Below, piece after piece: positions 26,253-35,297 of a stretch of DNA of 46,886 nt; position 1 is the stretch's first letter; the number at the start of each line of letters is the position of its first letter. This stretch comes from Candidatus Hydrogenedentota bacterium (GTDB lineage: Bacteria; Hydrogenedentota; Hydrogenedentia; Hydrogenedentales; Hydrogenedentaceae): assembly GCA_026415215.1 (NCBI GenBank), contig JAOAHN010000138.1:1-46886 (forward strand), given 5' to 3'. A program made the position numbers and the translations under genes. The notes under the pieces are model-generated. The model was not told the DNA's origin and did no database searches. It was given only the letters and a program-made list of their open reading frames with translations.

Positions 26253-26888
26253 CTATATTTCCTTCTCACCATGGTAACGAGTCAATAAATCCACAAGTTC
26301 AGAAGCACTAATTTCCATTTCAACTATCATATTATCCACCCTCGAGACAAAATAGTTATAGAAGACCAAAAGGGGAATGGCTACTGTTAAACCTGCTGCG
26401 GTGGTTATCAAGGCATTAGATATACCCTCTGCTAAGTCTGACGGATTGACCTGTCCACGCTTATTTTGAATAGCGGCAAAACACTTTATCATCCCTTGAA
26501 CAGTTCCCAAAAGCCCAAGTAGCGGGGCTATACTTGCACAGGTTGCCAAGGCAGACAAATACTTCTCTAACCGAGGTATTTCCATTTGCCCCGCATCTTC
26601 AATTGCCTCTCTAATTTCTTCTTTAGACTTCCTATATTTGAGAATTCCCGCCTTCAAGATCCTTGCCACTGGTGCATCTACTTTATTACAAATTTCGATT
26701 GCTTCTTGTACCCTGTTTTGCCTTAACACTTGTCTTATCGTATCCATAAATTCACTCGTGTCAACATTTGCCTTCCTTAAGAACCAAAACCTTTCTATTA
26801 TTATGCATACTCCTATAATTGAACACAGCAGAATAGGCCACATTAAAATCCCACCTTTAAACATAATCTCCAAAGGGTCCATCGGCAT
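26253..26888 (-). CDS. exbB: ExbB/TolQ/MotA-family proton-channel subunit
   Basis: This 211-residue protein has three membrane helices (about 15-33, 110-130, 158-180). It carries the family segments LEKYLSALATCASIAPLLGL and LGTVQGMIKCF followed by ISNALITTAAGLTVAIPLLV. It forms the pentameric proton channel with ExbD. AAGGAG is 8 bases before the ATG. It begins the operon, which continues with ExbD, the TonB-like protein and the zinc-ribbon protein, 70 bases downstream of argB on the same strand. Confidence 0.93.
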   Translation of the reverse strand: MPMDPLEIMFKGGILMWPILLCSIIGVCIIIERFWFLRKANVDTSEFMDTIRQVLRQNRVQEAIEICNKVDAPVARILKAGILKYRKSKEEIREAIEDAGQMEIPRLEKYLSALATCASIAPLLGLLGTVQGMIKCFAAIQNKRGQVNPSDLAEGISNALITTAAGLTVAIPLLVFYNYFVSRVDNMIVEMEISASELVDLLTRYHGEKEI

Positions 26889-26958
26889 AGCAATAACTCC
26901 TTAATTACCTAAGTTAAATAATATTTCCAAATGCAAAGAAAGTTCAAAGAACTAAATT

Positions 26959-27828
26959 TTAAGATAGGTACACTAATGTTCCTAAACCTTCTCGAGTAAA
27001 TATCTCCAATAAAAGTGAGTGGGATATTCTCCCATCTATTATGTGAGTTCTTTTTACCCCTTCTTGTAGTGCTTTCAGGCAGGCATCCACCTTAGGAATC
27101 ATACCCCCGGAAATCACCTTGCTATCCTTCAAAATCTGGACCTCGCTGGAAGCAAGTTGATGAATGAGGGTATCAGGATCAGAAGGGTCCCTAAGCAACC
27201 CGGGAGTATCAGTAAGAAAAACTAACTTCTCCGCCTTTAACGCAGATGCTATTTCACCTGCGGCAGTATCTGCGTTAATGTTCCAGATACCACCAGATTT
27301 ATCAGTTGCTATCGGAGCCACTACAGGTATGAATCCATTTTCACATAAAACTTGCAAAAGTTTAATATCCACCTTAGTTATTTTGCCTACTCTGCCAATG
27401 TCTGCCCCTTCTTCAGACACTTCTCTCTCCGCATAAAGTAAATGACCATCTTTCCCACATATTCCCACCGCCTTTCCTCCACACTTATTTATAAGTGCAA
27501 CTATATCCTTGTTTATTGTACCCGCAAGTACCATTTCAACTACCGCCATTGTTTGCTCATCTGTAACTCTTAGCCCTTGGGAGGTAAACTTAGGGGTAAT
27601 CCCTAATTTTTTTAACATCTCATTTATAGAAGGACCACCCCCATGAATTACAATCGGATTCATCCCCACATATTTCATCAAAACTATATCCTCTGCAGTA
27701 GCTAACCTCAGCCTCTCATCAAGCATTGCGGAACCACCATACTTTATTACCACTGTCTTCCCGAAAAATTCTCTAATATATGGCAAAGCCTCTATTAATA
27801 CATTTGCTTTTTCTATGAACTTTTCCAT
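26959..27828 (-). CDS. argB: Acetylglutamate kinase
   Basis: The longest frame begins at 27861 inside argJ, but ATG 27828 has AAAGGA 7 bases upstream and gives 289 residues starting MEKFIEKAN. It is the amino-acid kinase that phosphorylates N-acetyl-L-glutamate, the second step of arginine synthesis. Motifs are VVIKYGGSAM, VIHGGGPSINEML and NADTAAGEIASALKAEKLVF. The N-terminal helix (IEKANVLIEALPYIREF) is of the type found in arginine-inhibited NAGKs, so feedback inhibition by arginine is likely. Order is argC, argJ, argB; argJ and argB are 13 bases apart. Confidence 0.95.
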   Translation of the reverse strand: MEKFIEKANVLIEALPYIREFFGKTVVIKYGGSAMLDERLRLATAEDIVLMKYVGMNPIVIHGGGPSINEMLKKLGITPKFTSQGLRVTDEQTMAVVEMVLAGTINKDIVALINKCGGKAVGICGKDGHLLYAEREVSEEGADIGRVGKITKVDIKLLQVLCENGFIPVVAPIATDKSGGIWNINADTAAGEIASALKAEKLVFLTDTPGLLRDPSDPDTLIHQLASSEVQILKDSKVISGGMIPKVDACLKALQEGVKRTHIIDGRISHSLLLEIFTREGLGTLVYLS

Positions 27829-27841
27829 CTCAAATCCTTTA

Positions 27842-29053
27842 TTAAGTTCTATAATTAGCATTTATTTTTACATAGTCGTAACTTAAATCAGAAGTCCAAA
27901 AAACTACTTTCTCTCCTCCCATACCCAAATCAACTTTGATCCTAATTTCCTTGTTCTTCATTGCATTAGCAACAAGTTCTTCCTCATAAACTGTGGGAAC
28001 ACCTTTTTCAAAAACTTTAATATCCGCTATCCATAGTGAAACTTTATTTGGGTCTACCGGCACCCCACTATAGCCTACTGCACACACTATCCTTCCCCAA
28101 TTCGGATCACCTCCAAAGAAGGCAGTCTTACATAGCTGAGATACCGCTACACTCTTTGCTACCCTTTTAGCCTCATCCCTACTTTTGGCACCAACCACCT
28201 CAATTTCAACAAATTTAGTAGCCCCTTCTCCATCTCTCACTATAGATTTTGCGAGCCTTTCACAAACTAAATAGAGGGCATGCAAAAATACCTCTTTGTC
28301 TTCTTCGTTTAACTCTATATCTATTCCTGACATACCGTTCGCTAAAACCACTACTGAGTCATTTGTACTCATATCATTGTCTACCGCAATACAATTAAAT
28401 GTATTTGAAACAACAGAAGATAAAGCAGATTGTAAAAATGATTTAGATATCTTAGCATCCGTAGTTATTACAGACAACATAGTAGCCATATTAGGGCATA
28501 TCATACCGGCTCCTTTTGCCATCCCCCCGATACGAACAACTCCCTTATTAGTTTGCATCGCCACCGCATACTCTTTAGGCACAGTATCAGTGGTCATTAT
28601 AGCTCTCGCACAATTCAAATGATGCTCCGGCGATAACCATTTTACGCATTCATTTACACCTTTAAGAATCCTCTCCATAGGTAGCGGAACCCCAATAACT
28701 CCCGTGCTTAAAACTAATACCTCTTCCTCAGAAATCTTTAGCAAGCGAGCAACTTCTTTCGCAGTAGACTCAACATCTATCAAACCTTTTTCTCCAGTGC
28801 ATGCGTTAGCATTACCACTGTTTATAAATACAGCCTGAGCAATTCCTCTTTCACAGACTTTTTTGCACCAGATAACAGGTGCCGCTTTAACCATATTTGT
28901 CGTAAATACCCCTCCTACAACCGCCTTTTCACGAGAGACTACTAAAGCACAATCTAACCTGGATGTTTCTTGATTCTTTATACCTGCAGAAACAGCAGAA
29001 GATTCAAACCCAAGGCTTGCACAGACCCCACCATCAATAGGAACTATATGCAT
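27842..29053 (-). CDS. argJ: Bifunctional ornithine acetyltransferase/N-acetylglutamate synthase
   Basis: The longest frame starts at a TTG (29068), but the ATG at 29053, 9 bases after GGAG, is a better start and gives 403 residues. ArgJ moves the acetyl group from N-acetylornithine to glutamate, recycling acetate in the arginine pathway; many forms also use acetyl-CoA. The self-cleaving nucleophile Thr is in CPNMATMLSVITTDA. The downstream GGDPNWGRIVCAVGYSG and DLSYDYVKINA are conserved. It starts 20 bases after the stop of argC. Its presence means the acetylated cyclic pathway is used. Confidence 0.95.
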   Translation of the reverse strand: MHIVPIDGGVCASLGFESSAVSAGIKNQETSRLDCALVVSREKAVVGGVFTTNMVKAAPVIWCKKVCERGIAQAVFINSGNANACTGEKGLIDVESTAKEVARLLKISEEEVLVLSTGVIGVPLPMERILKGVNECVKWLSPEHHLNCARAIMTTDTVPKEYAVAMQTNKGVVRIGGMAKGAGMICPNMATMLSVITTDAKISKSFLQSALSSVVSNTFNCIAVDNDMSTNDSVVVLANGMSGIDIELNEEDKEVFLHALYLVCERLAKSIVRDGEGATKFVEIEVVGAKSRDEAKRVAKSVAVSQLCKTAFFGGDPNWGRIVCAVGYSGVPVDPNKVSLWIADIKVFEKGVPTVYEEELVANAMKNKEIRIKVDLGMGGEKVVFWTSDLSYDYVKINANYRT

Positions 29054-29072
29054 ATCATAAATCTCCAATTGT

Positions 29073-30083
29073 TCATGGCATCATTCCCGGAAGTTTCAAA
29101 CCTGTATCCTCTGGAAATCTAAAACGCACATTTAAACACTGAATTCCCATACCTGCAGTTCCACCTACCAAATTATCTATCGCACTCACAATAACTATAT
29201 TACCTGTCCGTTCGTCATAAGTCCAACCTATGTCACAAAAGTTAGAATTTCTCACATAATTGATTTCAGGAAAGGAGCCCTTCTCTAAAACACGAACAAA
29301 CAATTCTGTATCATAACACTTATATAGGCTTCCAGGGTCTATCTCATTCTTAGGCTTAAGCGTAATAGTAGTAAGTATTCCCCTTGTTATAGGGGCGACA
29401 TGGGGAGTAAACTGCACTTTCCACCTTCCACCAATTTCTTGCTCAATCTCAGGAATATGTTGGTGATTTCCTATCCTGTACGCTCTAAGATTCTCATTCA
29501 TGTTGGGGAAGTGATAAACCTCAGTCAATCCCCTTCCGGCTCCAGACACTCCCGAAATAGAATCTATCACCACTGGTACATCTGGATCTGCTTCTTCCAT
29601 CAGTGGTCTTAAAGGCAAGATTGCACTAATGGGAAAACAACCAGGAACTGCCACAATTTTTGCATTTCTAATCCTATCCCTATACCAAGGCACAAGTCCA
29701 TACACAGCCTCTTCAACCAGTTCAGGATTTGTATATTTAATCTTATAATATTTTTCATAAACCGACCGGTCTTTAATCCTAAAATCCGAGCCCAAATCCA
29801 TTATAACAACATCCTCTTTATACAACTCCGCCACCAAAGGCATCGATTTCCCTGCTGGTAGGGCAAAGAAAACCACATCGCATTTTCTTGCAAGTGCTTT
29901 CGCATCAAAAGGTTCTAATTCTATATCCAGCATCTTCCTGAATCCAGGTATTAACTCTTGAAGTCTCTTCCCTGGTTCCAATTCGACAGCACAAGTAAGC
30001 CGAGCTTCTGAATGGGCACTCAGCAACCTGATGAATTCCCTTCCTGCGTAACCAAGAGCACCAACAACACCTACACTAATCAT
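29073..30083 (-). CDS. argC: N-acetyl-gamma-glutamyl-phosphate reductase
   Basis: This 336-residue NADPH-dependent reductase performs the third step of arginine synthesis. The N-terminal nucleotide site is VGVVGALGYAGREFIRLL. The catalytic Cys lies in VAVPGCFPISAILPL and the His in GNHQHIPEIEQEIGG. GGAGG (30090-30094) is 6 bases before the ATG, and a TATAAT on the - strand at 30108-30113 is the likely -10. It opens the argC-argJ-argB operon and is divergent from aspS. No ARG-box-like operator is obvious. Confidence 0.95.
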   Translation of the reverse strand: MISVGVVGALGYAGREFIRLLSAHSEARLTCAVELEPGKRLQELIPGFRKMLDIELEPFDAKALARKCDVVFFALPAGKSMPLVAELYKEDVVIMDLGSDFRIKDRSVYEKYYKIKYTNPELVEEAVYGLVPWYRDRIRNAKIVAVPGCFPISAILPLRPLMEEADPDVPVVIDSISGVSGAGRGLTEVYHFPNMNENLRAYRIGNHQHIPEIEQEIGGRWKVQFTPHVAPITRGILTTITLKPKNEIDPGSLYKCYDTELFVRVLEKGSFPEINYVRNSNFCDIGWTYDERTGNIVIVSAIDNLVGGTAGMGIQCLNVRFRFPEDTGLKLPGMMP

Positions 30084-30107
30084 TACAAACCTCCAAAGAA
30101 ATTTTAG

Positions 30108-30113
30108 ATTATA
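30108..30113 (-). promoter_or_regulatory. Probable -10 box of the argCJB operon
   Basis: A perfect TATAAT on the - strand lies 25 bases upstream of the argC ATG. No convincing -35 sequence sits at the normal distance. Confidence 0.4.
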
Positions 30114-30207
30114 ATAAGCAAAAATTAACCTTTCTATTTAATTAGATCCTGAAAAGAATACCCGCCAAAGAGAGTAACTTATTATACTTGTGAGCCAACA
30201 ATAATTT

Positions 30208-30242
30208 AAAACAGAAACTAAATTCTGTTTTTTTGCTATAAT
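30208..30242 (+). promoter_or_regulatory. aspS -10 box with an adjoining hairpin/operator-like inverted repeat
   Basis: TATAAT at 30237-30242 is a perfect -10, followed by the aspS ribosome site GAGGAGG (30264-30270). Just upstream, AAAACAGAA (30208-30216) and TTCTGTTTT (30223-30231) form a 9-bp inverted repeat with extra T residues after it. It covers where the -35 should be. It can be read as an operator or as a terminator-like hairpin. Confidence 0.4.
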
Positions 30243-30277
30243 ATCCCCTCTAACAAGCTCGCTGAGGAGGTATCTTT

Positions 30278-32062
30278 ATGCATCCATTCCGGACTCATAC
30301 ATGTAATGACTTACGGAAATCTGATGTAGGAAAAACAGTTCGTTTATCAGGCTGGGTTCATTCTAAAAGAGACCATGGGGGAGTAATCTTTATAGATTTA
30401 AGGGACCACTACGGCATAACTCAAATCGTAGTAACTCCCGATCGACCTTTCTTCCATGAGGTCGAAACAGTGAAAAACGAAAGTGTAATCACGGTGACAG
30501 GAGAAGTAGTAGCTAGAACTCCTGAAACTGTGAATCCTAATATTGACACTGGCGAAATTGAGGTTCTCGCTACAGATTATCATCTTGAATCAGCATCCGA
30601 AATCCTACCTTTCCCTGTAAATAAAGAACTGGAAGTGCCTGAAGAACTCCGTTTAGAGTACCGATTTTTAGATTTGAGAAGGAGTACCATACACAAAAAT
30701 ATAATGCTCAGAAGTAAACTTTGCCAATTAGTTAGAGAACACCTCATTTCTCGGGGATTTAATGAATTCCATACTCCTATTTTAACCAGCTCCTCTCCTG
30801 AAGGGGCAAGAGACTTTCTCGTCCCCAGTAGATTATATCCCGGACAATTCTATGCACTTCCCCAAGCCCCTCAACAATTCAAACAACTACTAATGATCTC
30901 TGGCTTCGACAAATACTTTCAAATTGCTCCTTGCTTCCGAGATGAAGACTCAAGAGCAGATAGAAGCCCGGGGGAATTCTATCAAATAGATATAGAAATG
31001 TCGTTCATAACTCAGGATGACATTTTTTATGAACTTGAACTTTTGATGGTAAAGATATTCAAAGAATTATCTAACAAAAAAATACTGTGGGAAGTATTTC
31101 CTAGAATTCCCTATAAAGAAGCAATGGAAAAATATGGAACGGATAAACCAGACCTCAGATTTGGGCTGGAAATGATAGACTGCACTGACATCTTTGCAAG
31201 TTCTGAATTAAAAGTTTTTAGTTCCCAATTAACAACAGGAGGTGCAATAAAAGTTATAAAAGTAGAAAATGCAGACAAACTACCGAGAAAGTTCTTTGAT
31301 GATGCAGAAGAATACGCCAAATCAGAGGGCGCGAAAGGACTTGCATGGCTAATCCTAAAGGATAATGATTTCAAAGGTCCTATCGCCAAGTTTATGAAGG
31401 AAGACGAAAAGAGGGCACTAATAAAAAGGCTTCAAATAAAAGAAGGAGATGCTATATTTTTTGGAGCAGGTAGAAGAGAGGAAATAAATACACTGATGGG
31501 TAAGGTGCGACTATATCTCGGAAAACAACTTAACCTTATCAATTCCCAAGAAGTAGCTTTCTGTTGGATTGTTGATTTTCCTATGTTCGAATGGAACGAA
31601 GAAGAAAAACACTATGACTTTTCTCATAATCCATTTTCAATGCCTCAAGGTGGACTCGAAGCACTACTTACTAAAAACCCCCTTGAGATACTTGCGTATC
31701 AGTATGACATAGTGTGCAACGGAGTAGAACTCTCCTCCGGCGCAATAAGAAACCACAAACCTGAGATAATGCTAAAAGCCTTCGAAATTGTGGGATATCC
31801 TCCAGAGGAAGTTAAGAAAAAGTTTCCCGCTTTATGGAAAGCTTTCCATTATGGTGCTCCTCCTCACGGTGGTATTGCCCCAGGTTTAGATAGAATACTA
31901 ATGCTACTGACAGATTCCCCAAATATAAGAGAGATAATTGCTTTTCCTCTAAACCAGAAAGCCCGCGATTTATTAATGGGTGCCCCTTCAGAAGTTACTC
32001 CAAAACAATTAAATGAACTCCATCTATCTATTGTATATCCAGAAGAAAAGAAAGAAAAATAA
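30278..32062 (+). CDS. aspS: Aspartyl-tRNA synthetase
   Basis: This 594-residue class II synthetase is of full bacterial length. It has an N-terminal OB-fold anticodon domain ([20 protein letters not shown]), motif 2 ([20 protein letters not shown]), an inserted GAD-type domain in the middle (about 290-420), and motif 3 ([14 protein letters not shown]). The protein charges tRNA-Asp; whether it is discriminating or also charges tRNA-Asn cannot be told here. The ribosome site GAGGAGG is 7 bases before the ATG. It stops 10 bases before the convergent radical SAM gene. Confidence 0.97.
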   Translation: MHPFRTHTCNDLRKSDVGKTVRLSGWVHSKRDHGGVIFIDLRDHYGITQIVVTPDRPFFHEVETVKNESVITVTGEVVARTPETVNPNIDTGEIEVLATDYHLESASEILPFPVNKELEVPEELRLEYRFLDLRRSTIHKNIMLRSKLCQLVREHLISRGFNEFHTPILTSSSPEGARDFLVPSRLYPGQFYALPQAPQQFKQLLMISGFDKYFQIAPCFRDEDSRADRSPGEFYQIDIEMSFITQDDIFYELELLMVKIFKELSNKKILWEVFPRIPYKEAMEKYGTDKPDLRFGLEMIDCTDIFASSELKVFSSQLTTGGAIKVIKVENADKLPRKFFDDAEEYAKSEGAKGLAWLILKDNDFKGPIAKFMKEDEKRALIKRLQIKEGDAIFFGAGRREEINTLMGKVRLYLGKQLNLINSQEVAFCWIVDFPMFEWNEEEKHYDFSHNPFSMPQGGLEALLTKNPLEILAYQYDIVCNGVELSSGAIRNHKPEIMLKAFEIVGYPPEEVKKKFPALWKAFHYGAPPHGGIAPGLDRILMLLTDSPNIREIIAFPLNQKARDLLMGAPSEVTPKQLNELHLSIVYPEEKKEK

Positions 32063-32072
32063 AACTCATATC

Positions 32073-32846
32073 TTATGAAGAAGGCTCTGAACTCCAAACT
32101 TCACTCCCTATCTTAAGGGAGCCATTTTCATACCAGAAGAAATCGACTTCTCGAGATAATTGCATATTAGGTCTCTTAAATACAGAGAATGGGAAATTCA
32201 TCCTTTTTACTCGCTCTGTTACAGATTTATACTCCTCTAAACTTATTTTCAATTTGTCTCCATTTTTTCTGCCATTCCTGCCATAGGGCAAAAAATTATA
32301 TAGATGCCATGCATGTATTTGAGCACCGTTTTCATAAAGAGACAAAAGATATTCTGCAATTCCATCTAAATCATTAACATTTAGCTTACACACAACTGTA
32401 GATATTGTGAATGGGATTCCAACTGCCTTCAAATACTCAAGCCTTTTCTGTATCAAAGTGAAATGCCATTTATAACCTTTTCTCAAAAAATCATGAGCTT
32501 CCGCTCTGATCGAATCCAAAGGCAAAACATATCTATCAGCTTTTATCTTATTAACCACTTCAGGCGTTAAACCGACACCATTAGTCCCCACCTGCGTGTG
32601 TAAGCCAAGAGACTTTGCTTCCTCTATTACCGCAGGCAACGAATAACGCCACTGCAGAGGCTCTCCCCCACCGAATACTACGCTCTCTACTCCCCTTTCT
32701 TTCATAACTCTCAAAACAATAGAAGTTTCTTCAGGGGTCATTTCAGCTATAGAATTCTCAGTTATACAAAAAAGACAGCTCATCGCACACGAACCGTGTA
32801 GCATTACAACTCCTACCCTGCGATGATTCACTATTGAAAAAACCAT
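32073..32846 (-). CDS. Radical SAM protein of unknown function
   Basis: This 257-residue protein carries C20-x3-C24-x2-C27, the [4Fe-4S] site of radical SAM enzymes, and GGGEP (59-63), which binds SAM. The core barrel is complete, but the C-terminal part is short and has no extra Cys cluster, so no auxiliary Fe-S cluster or SPASM domain is visible. The substrate is unknown. AAGG lies 7 bases before the ATG. It starts 25 bases after the stop of the large B12-type radical SAM gene and is likely translated from the same mRNA, so the two may act in sequence. Confidence 0.82.
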   Translation of the reverse strand: MVFSIVNHRRVGVVMLHGSCAMSCLFCITENSIAEMTPEETSIVLRVMKERGVESVVFGGGEPLQWRYSLPAVIEEAKSLGLHTQVGTNGVGLTPEVVNKIKADRYVLPLDSIRAEAHDFLRKGYKWHFTLIQKRLEYLKAVGIPFTISTVVCKLNVNDLDGIAEYLLSLYENGAQIHAWHLYNFLPYGRNGRKNGDKLKISLEEYKSVTERVKRMNFPFSVFKRPNMQLSREVDFFWYENGSLKIGSEVWSSEPSS

Positions 32847-32871
32847 CTAACAACCTTGTACTACACTTATG

Positions 32872-34986
32872 CTACTTCATCCTTACCGCAGATATACTAA
32901 ACCTTAACCCCCAGTATACCTCCCACGCTACTACACCCGGTAACTTAAAAAGTTGAGAAAAGCTCATTCTTTTTTCTTTCACACTTTGTGCGAAACCTAA
33001 CCACCAAGTATTCAATCTCCGCCTATACATAACACTCTTTACCACCGCTTCTTCATAGCTTTTAACTAAATACCCCACCACTTCTCTTTGGAATTCGAAT
33101 AAATCCTTGTGGCACACACCACTAAAACTCACGCTTTGAAATCTATCTCTCATATCCGAAAATATCTTGTCGATTTTTCTAAACGCCTTCTCGTCACAGT
33201 TCTTAGTCTTTTCTACAAGTTCAGCAACCATATTATTAAAACTATCAACTAACTTTTCGTATTCCTTAGAAAATCTCACAGAGATTGGATTCTCTCTCAT
33301 TAAATTCAAAAGGTGAGCCTCGTATTCCCTATATCGTTTATACAACTCTGCAAGTAAAGTTCGTTTCTCTCTGAGTTCCTTCCTTGTGAGTAGCCATATC
33401 TCTTGATACTCCCAAAAAACTCTGACTACTGTTTTAATAACATCCGAGAAATCTCTTATCCGTCTTTTCCAAAATTCAACCACACTTTCCCGTTCCTTGG
33501 TAGGTCTACGGTCTTTTCTGCGCTTTAGTTGGATAAAGCCCATACTCATTGGATGATTTCCTAACAGTGAAGAATATCTATTCCACAAAGTCAACCAAAA
33601 CGCATTCCAATACTGCTCAGCAGAACATCTTAAGAGAATATCAACTATATTCTTCTTACTGTAAAAATTTTCCCATGCTTCAATCCATGCTTTTTTCAGT
33701 GCCCCCTTTTCGAAGTTAAGGTGTTCAAATGTTTCGTGACAGCTGTCATATGCATTCCAATCGCTTTCCAATTCCTCTCCTCTATCCACCCGCTCCTTAT
33801 GGTCTCGAGAGCCAGGAATAGGTGTCATAATGAAAAATGAAGCCTCATCTACTTTAATTTGGTCCTTCAATATATCTACATCTCTCCGAACACTTTCAGG
33901 TGTATCAAATGGCATTCCTACTATGTAACCTACATGAACAAGTATTCCTGCATCGTGCCATACCTCTACCATCTTCGCATACTCACCAACTTTATTCTGC
34001 TTTTTCCCCATCACATCTAAATTATCGGGATTTACACTCTCCATTCCTACAAAAACCAAATAACACCCTGCCTCCTTGGCTAAATCCACAAATCCGGGAA
34101 TTTTATAAGCCTGAGTATCAACTTGCATCATAAACCTAATCTTTATTTCTTCTTCTTGTTTCAACCTGACCAACCCTTCAAAAAGCTCCCTCCAAATCGG
34201 TGACTTAGAAAGATTATCATCCGTAAAAAAGTAACTATAAAAACCATTTTCATAATTCGTTCTGATTACACTAAGAATCTTATCTACAGACCTACATCTT
34301 ATCTTCCGTCCTTGCACATTTATTATTGAACAAAAGGAACAATTGTAGGGACAACCTCTGCTTGTATCAATTGTGCACATCGGTTGCATAAAATGTTTCA
34401 GATATTCGCCAGAGGCGGGCAATATTGGGGCATCAGTAATGTCAGGAGAAGGTTCAATTATATAATAAGGCTTTAGTGTCCCTGCTATTGCATCATTTAA
34501 TAGCATACTCATCACCCCATCACCTTCAACCTCGCCACAGACCAGGCTCACACCCCAGTCTATTAGCCTTTGTAAATCTTTTGTAGGTCCACCAAACATT
34601 TTTATCACGCCACTGATATGAAACCCTCCCATCAATACAGGCACATTATGCTTCCTAAACTCCATAGCCAAATCACTAGCTCGGGAAAACATATTTGTTT
34701 GTACACCTACCAAACACACTATCAATCGTTCCCTTCTTTTTATACTTCTCCTTACTATCTTATCCACATCAACCTTCTGAACATATTCATCCAAACTCTC
34801 TACCACCACTTCCGAATAACCTTTTAATTCTCCCCTTTCAACACACCTCAAAACTAATCCTTTTAAGCATACCAAGGTATTTGACGGCAATAGACCTTTC
34901 CAAAATCTATATGGATACCCATCATCATCGTAGTGTGAGGGCAATATAAGTAAAATCCTTACTTTAAGACTGTCTCTCGAGAACAT
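32872..34986 (-). CDS. B12-binding-type radical SAM protein
   Basis: A start at 35007 is open, but ATG 34986 has AAGGA 8 bases upstream and gives 704 residues. The N-terminal part (about 15-170) has the Rossmann cobalamin-binding look (VRILLILPS, VPVLMGGFHISG, LVCGEVEGDG). Then come the radical SAM Cys cluster DTSRGCPYNCSFCSI (about 205-220 in this numbering), YFFTDDNLSKS and a full TIM barrel. Residues from about 480 to the end form a long helical, Lys/Arg-rich region of unknown function. Family members often methylate sp3 carbons or phosphinates, or rearrange lipids (hopanoid, carotenoid or bacteriochlorophyll type). It is the first gene of a two-gene set. Confidence 0.85.
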   Translation of the reverse strand: MFSRDSLKVRILLILPSHYDDDGYPYRFWKGLLPSNTLVCLKGLVLRCVERGELKGYSEVVVESLDEYVQKVDVDKIVRRSIKRRERLIVCLVGVQTNMFSRASDLAMEFRKHNVPVLMGGFHISGVIKMFGGPTKDLQRLIDWGVSLVCGEVEGDGVMSMLLNDAIAGTLKPYYIIEPSPDITDAPILPASGEYLKHFMQPMCTIDTSRGCPYNCSFCSIINVQGRKIRCRSVDKILSVIRTNYENGFYSYFFTDDNLSKSPIWRELFEGLVRLKQEEEIKIRFMMQVDTQAYKIPGFVDLAKEAGCYLVFVGMESVNPDNLDVMGKKQNKVGEYAKMVEVWHDAGILVHVGYIVGMPFDTPESVRRDVDILKDQIKVDEASFFIMTPIPGSRDHKERVDRGEELESDWNAYDSCHETFEHLNFEKGALKKAWIEAWENFYSKKNIVDILLRCSAEQYWNAFWLTLWNRYSSLLGNHPMSMGFIQLKRRKDRRPTKERESVVEFWKRRIRDFSDVIKTVVRVFWEYQEIWLLTRKELREKRTLLAELYKRYREYEAHLLNLMRENPISVRFSKEYEKLVDSFNNMVAELVEKTKNCDEKAFRKIDKIFSDMRDRFQSVSFSGVCHKDLFEFQREVVGYLVKSYEEAVVKSVMYRRRLNTWWLGFAQSVKEKRMSFSQLFKLPGVVAWEVYWGLRFSISAVRMK

Positions 34987-35059
34987 AAATATATTCCTTG
35001 TATTCATATCATAAATCTAAAATATTTTTTAGTAACCTCCTCCCACTTTACAATTATAT

Positions 35060-35079
35060 ATTATACATAAAATTATGTA
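35060..35079 (-). promoter_or_regulatory. Palindrome over the -10 of the radical SAM pair
   Basis: TACATAA (35064-35070) and TTATGTA (35073-35079) form a near-perfect 16-base palindrome. On the - strand it overlaps a TATAAT (35060-35065) about 75 bases before the B12 radical SAM start. This is the layout of a repressor operator, but no regulator is known here. Confidence 0.35.
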
Positions 35080-35229
35080 ATGGCTCCGCATAATATTTTT
35101 CCTGTTTTCCTATCTTATAATATTATGAAAAGCCGATATTACTACATTGCGAAGTTGAAGACTTAATCAACTGCCCCCGTCTTAATCCTCACTACACATG
35201 AGTATATACATCCTACTGACTATTATTCC

Positions 35230-35258
35230 TTGTTTTAACAAATTGAATAGAATATAAT
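35230..35258 (+). promoter_or_regulatory. Sigma70-like promoter of the DUF6786 gene
   Basis: TTGTTT (35230-35235), a 17-base spacer and TATAAT (35253-35258) precede the AAGGAGG ribosome site (35284-35290) and ATG 35298. It is divergent from the radical SAM pair. Confidence 0.55.
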
Positions 35259-35297
35259 AGTCCCAAACAAAAAAATAAAATATAAGGAGGCTGAAGG

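Noticed and set aside
32073-32846. Possible viperin-like antiviral radical SAM enzyme
   Set aside because: The Cys motif is shared by all radical SAM enzymes, and viperin's other conserved segments are not present; there is no nucleotide kinase partner.
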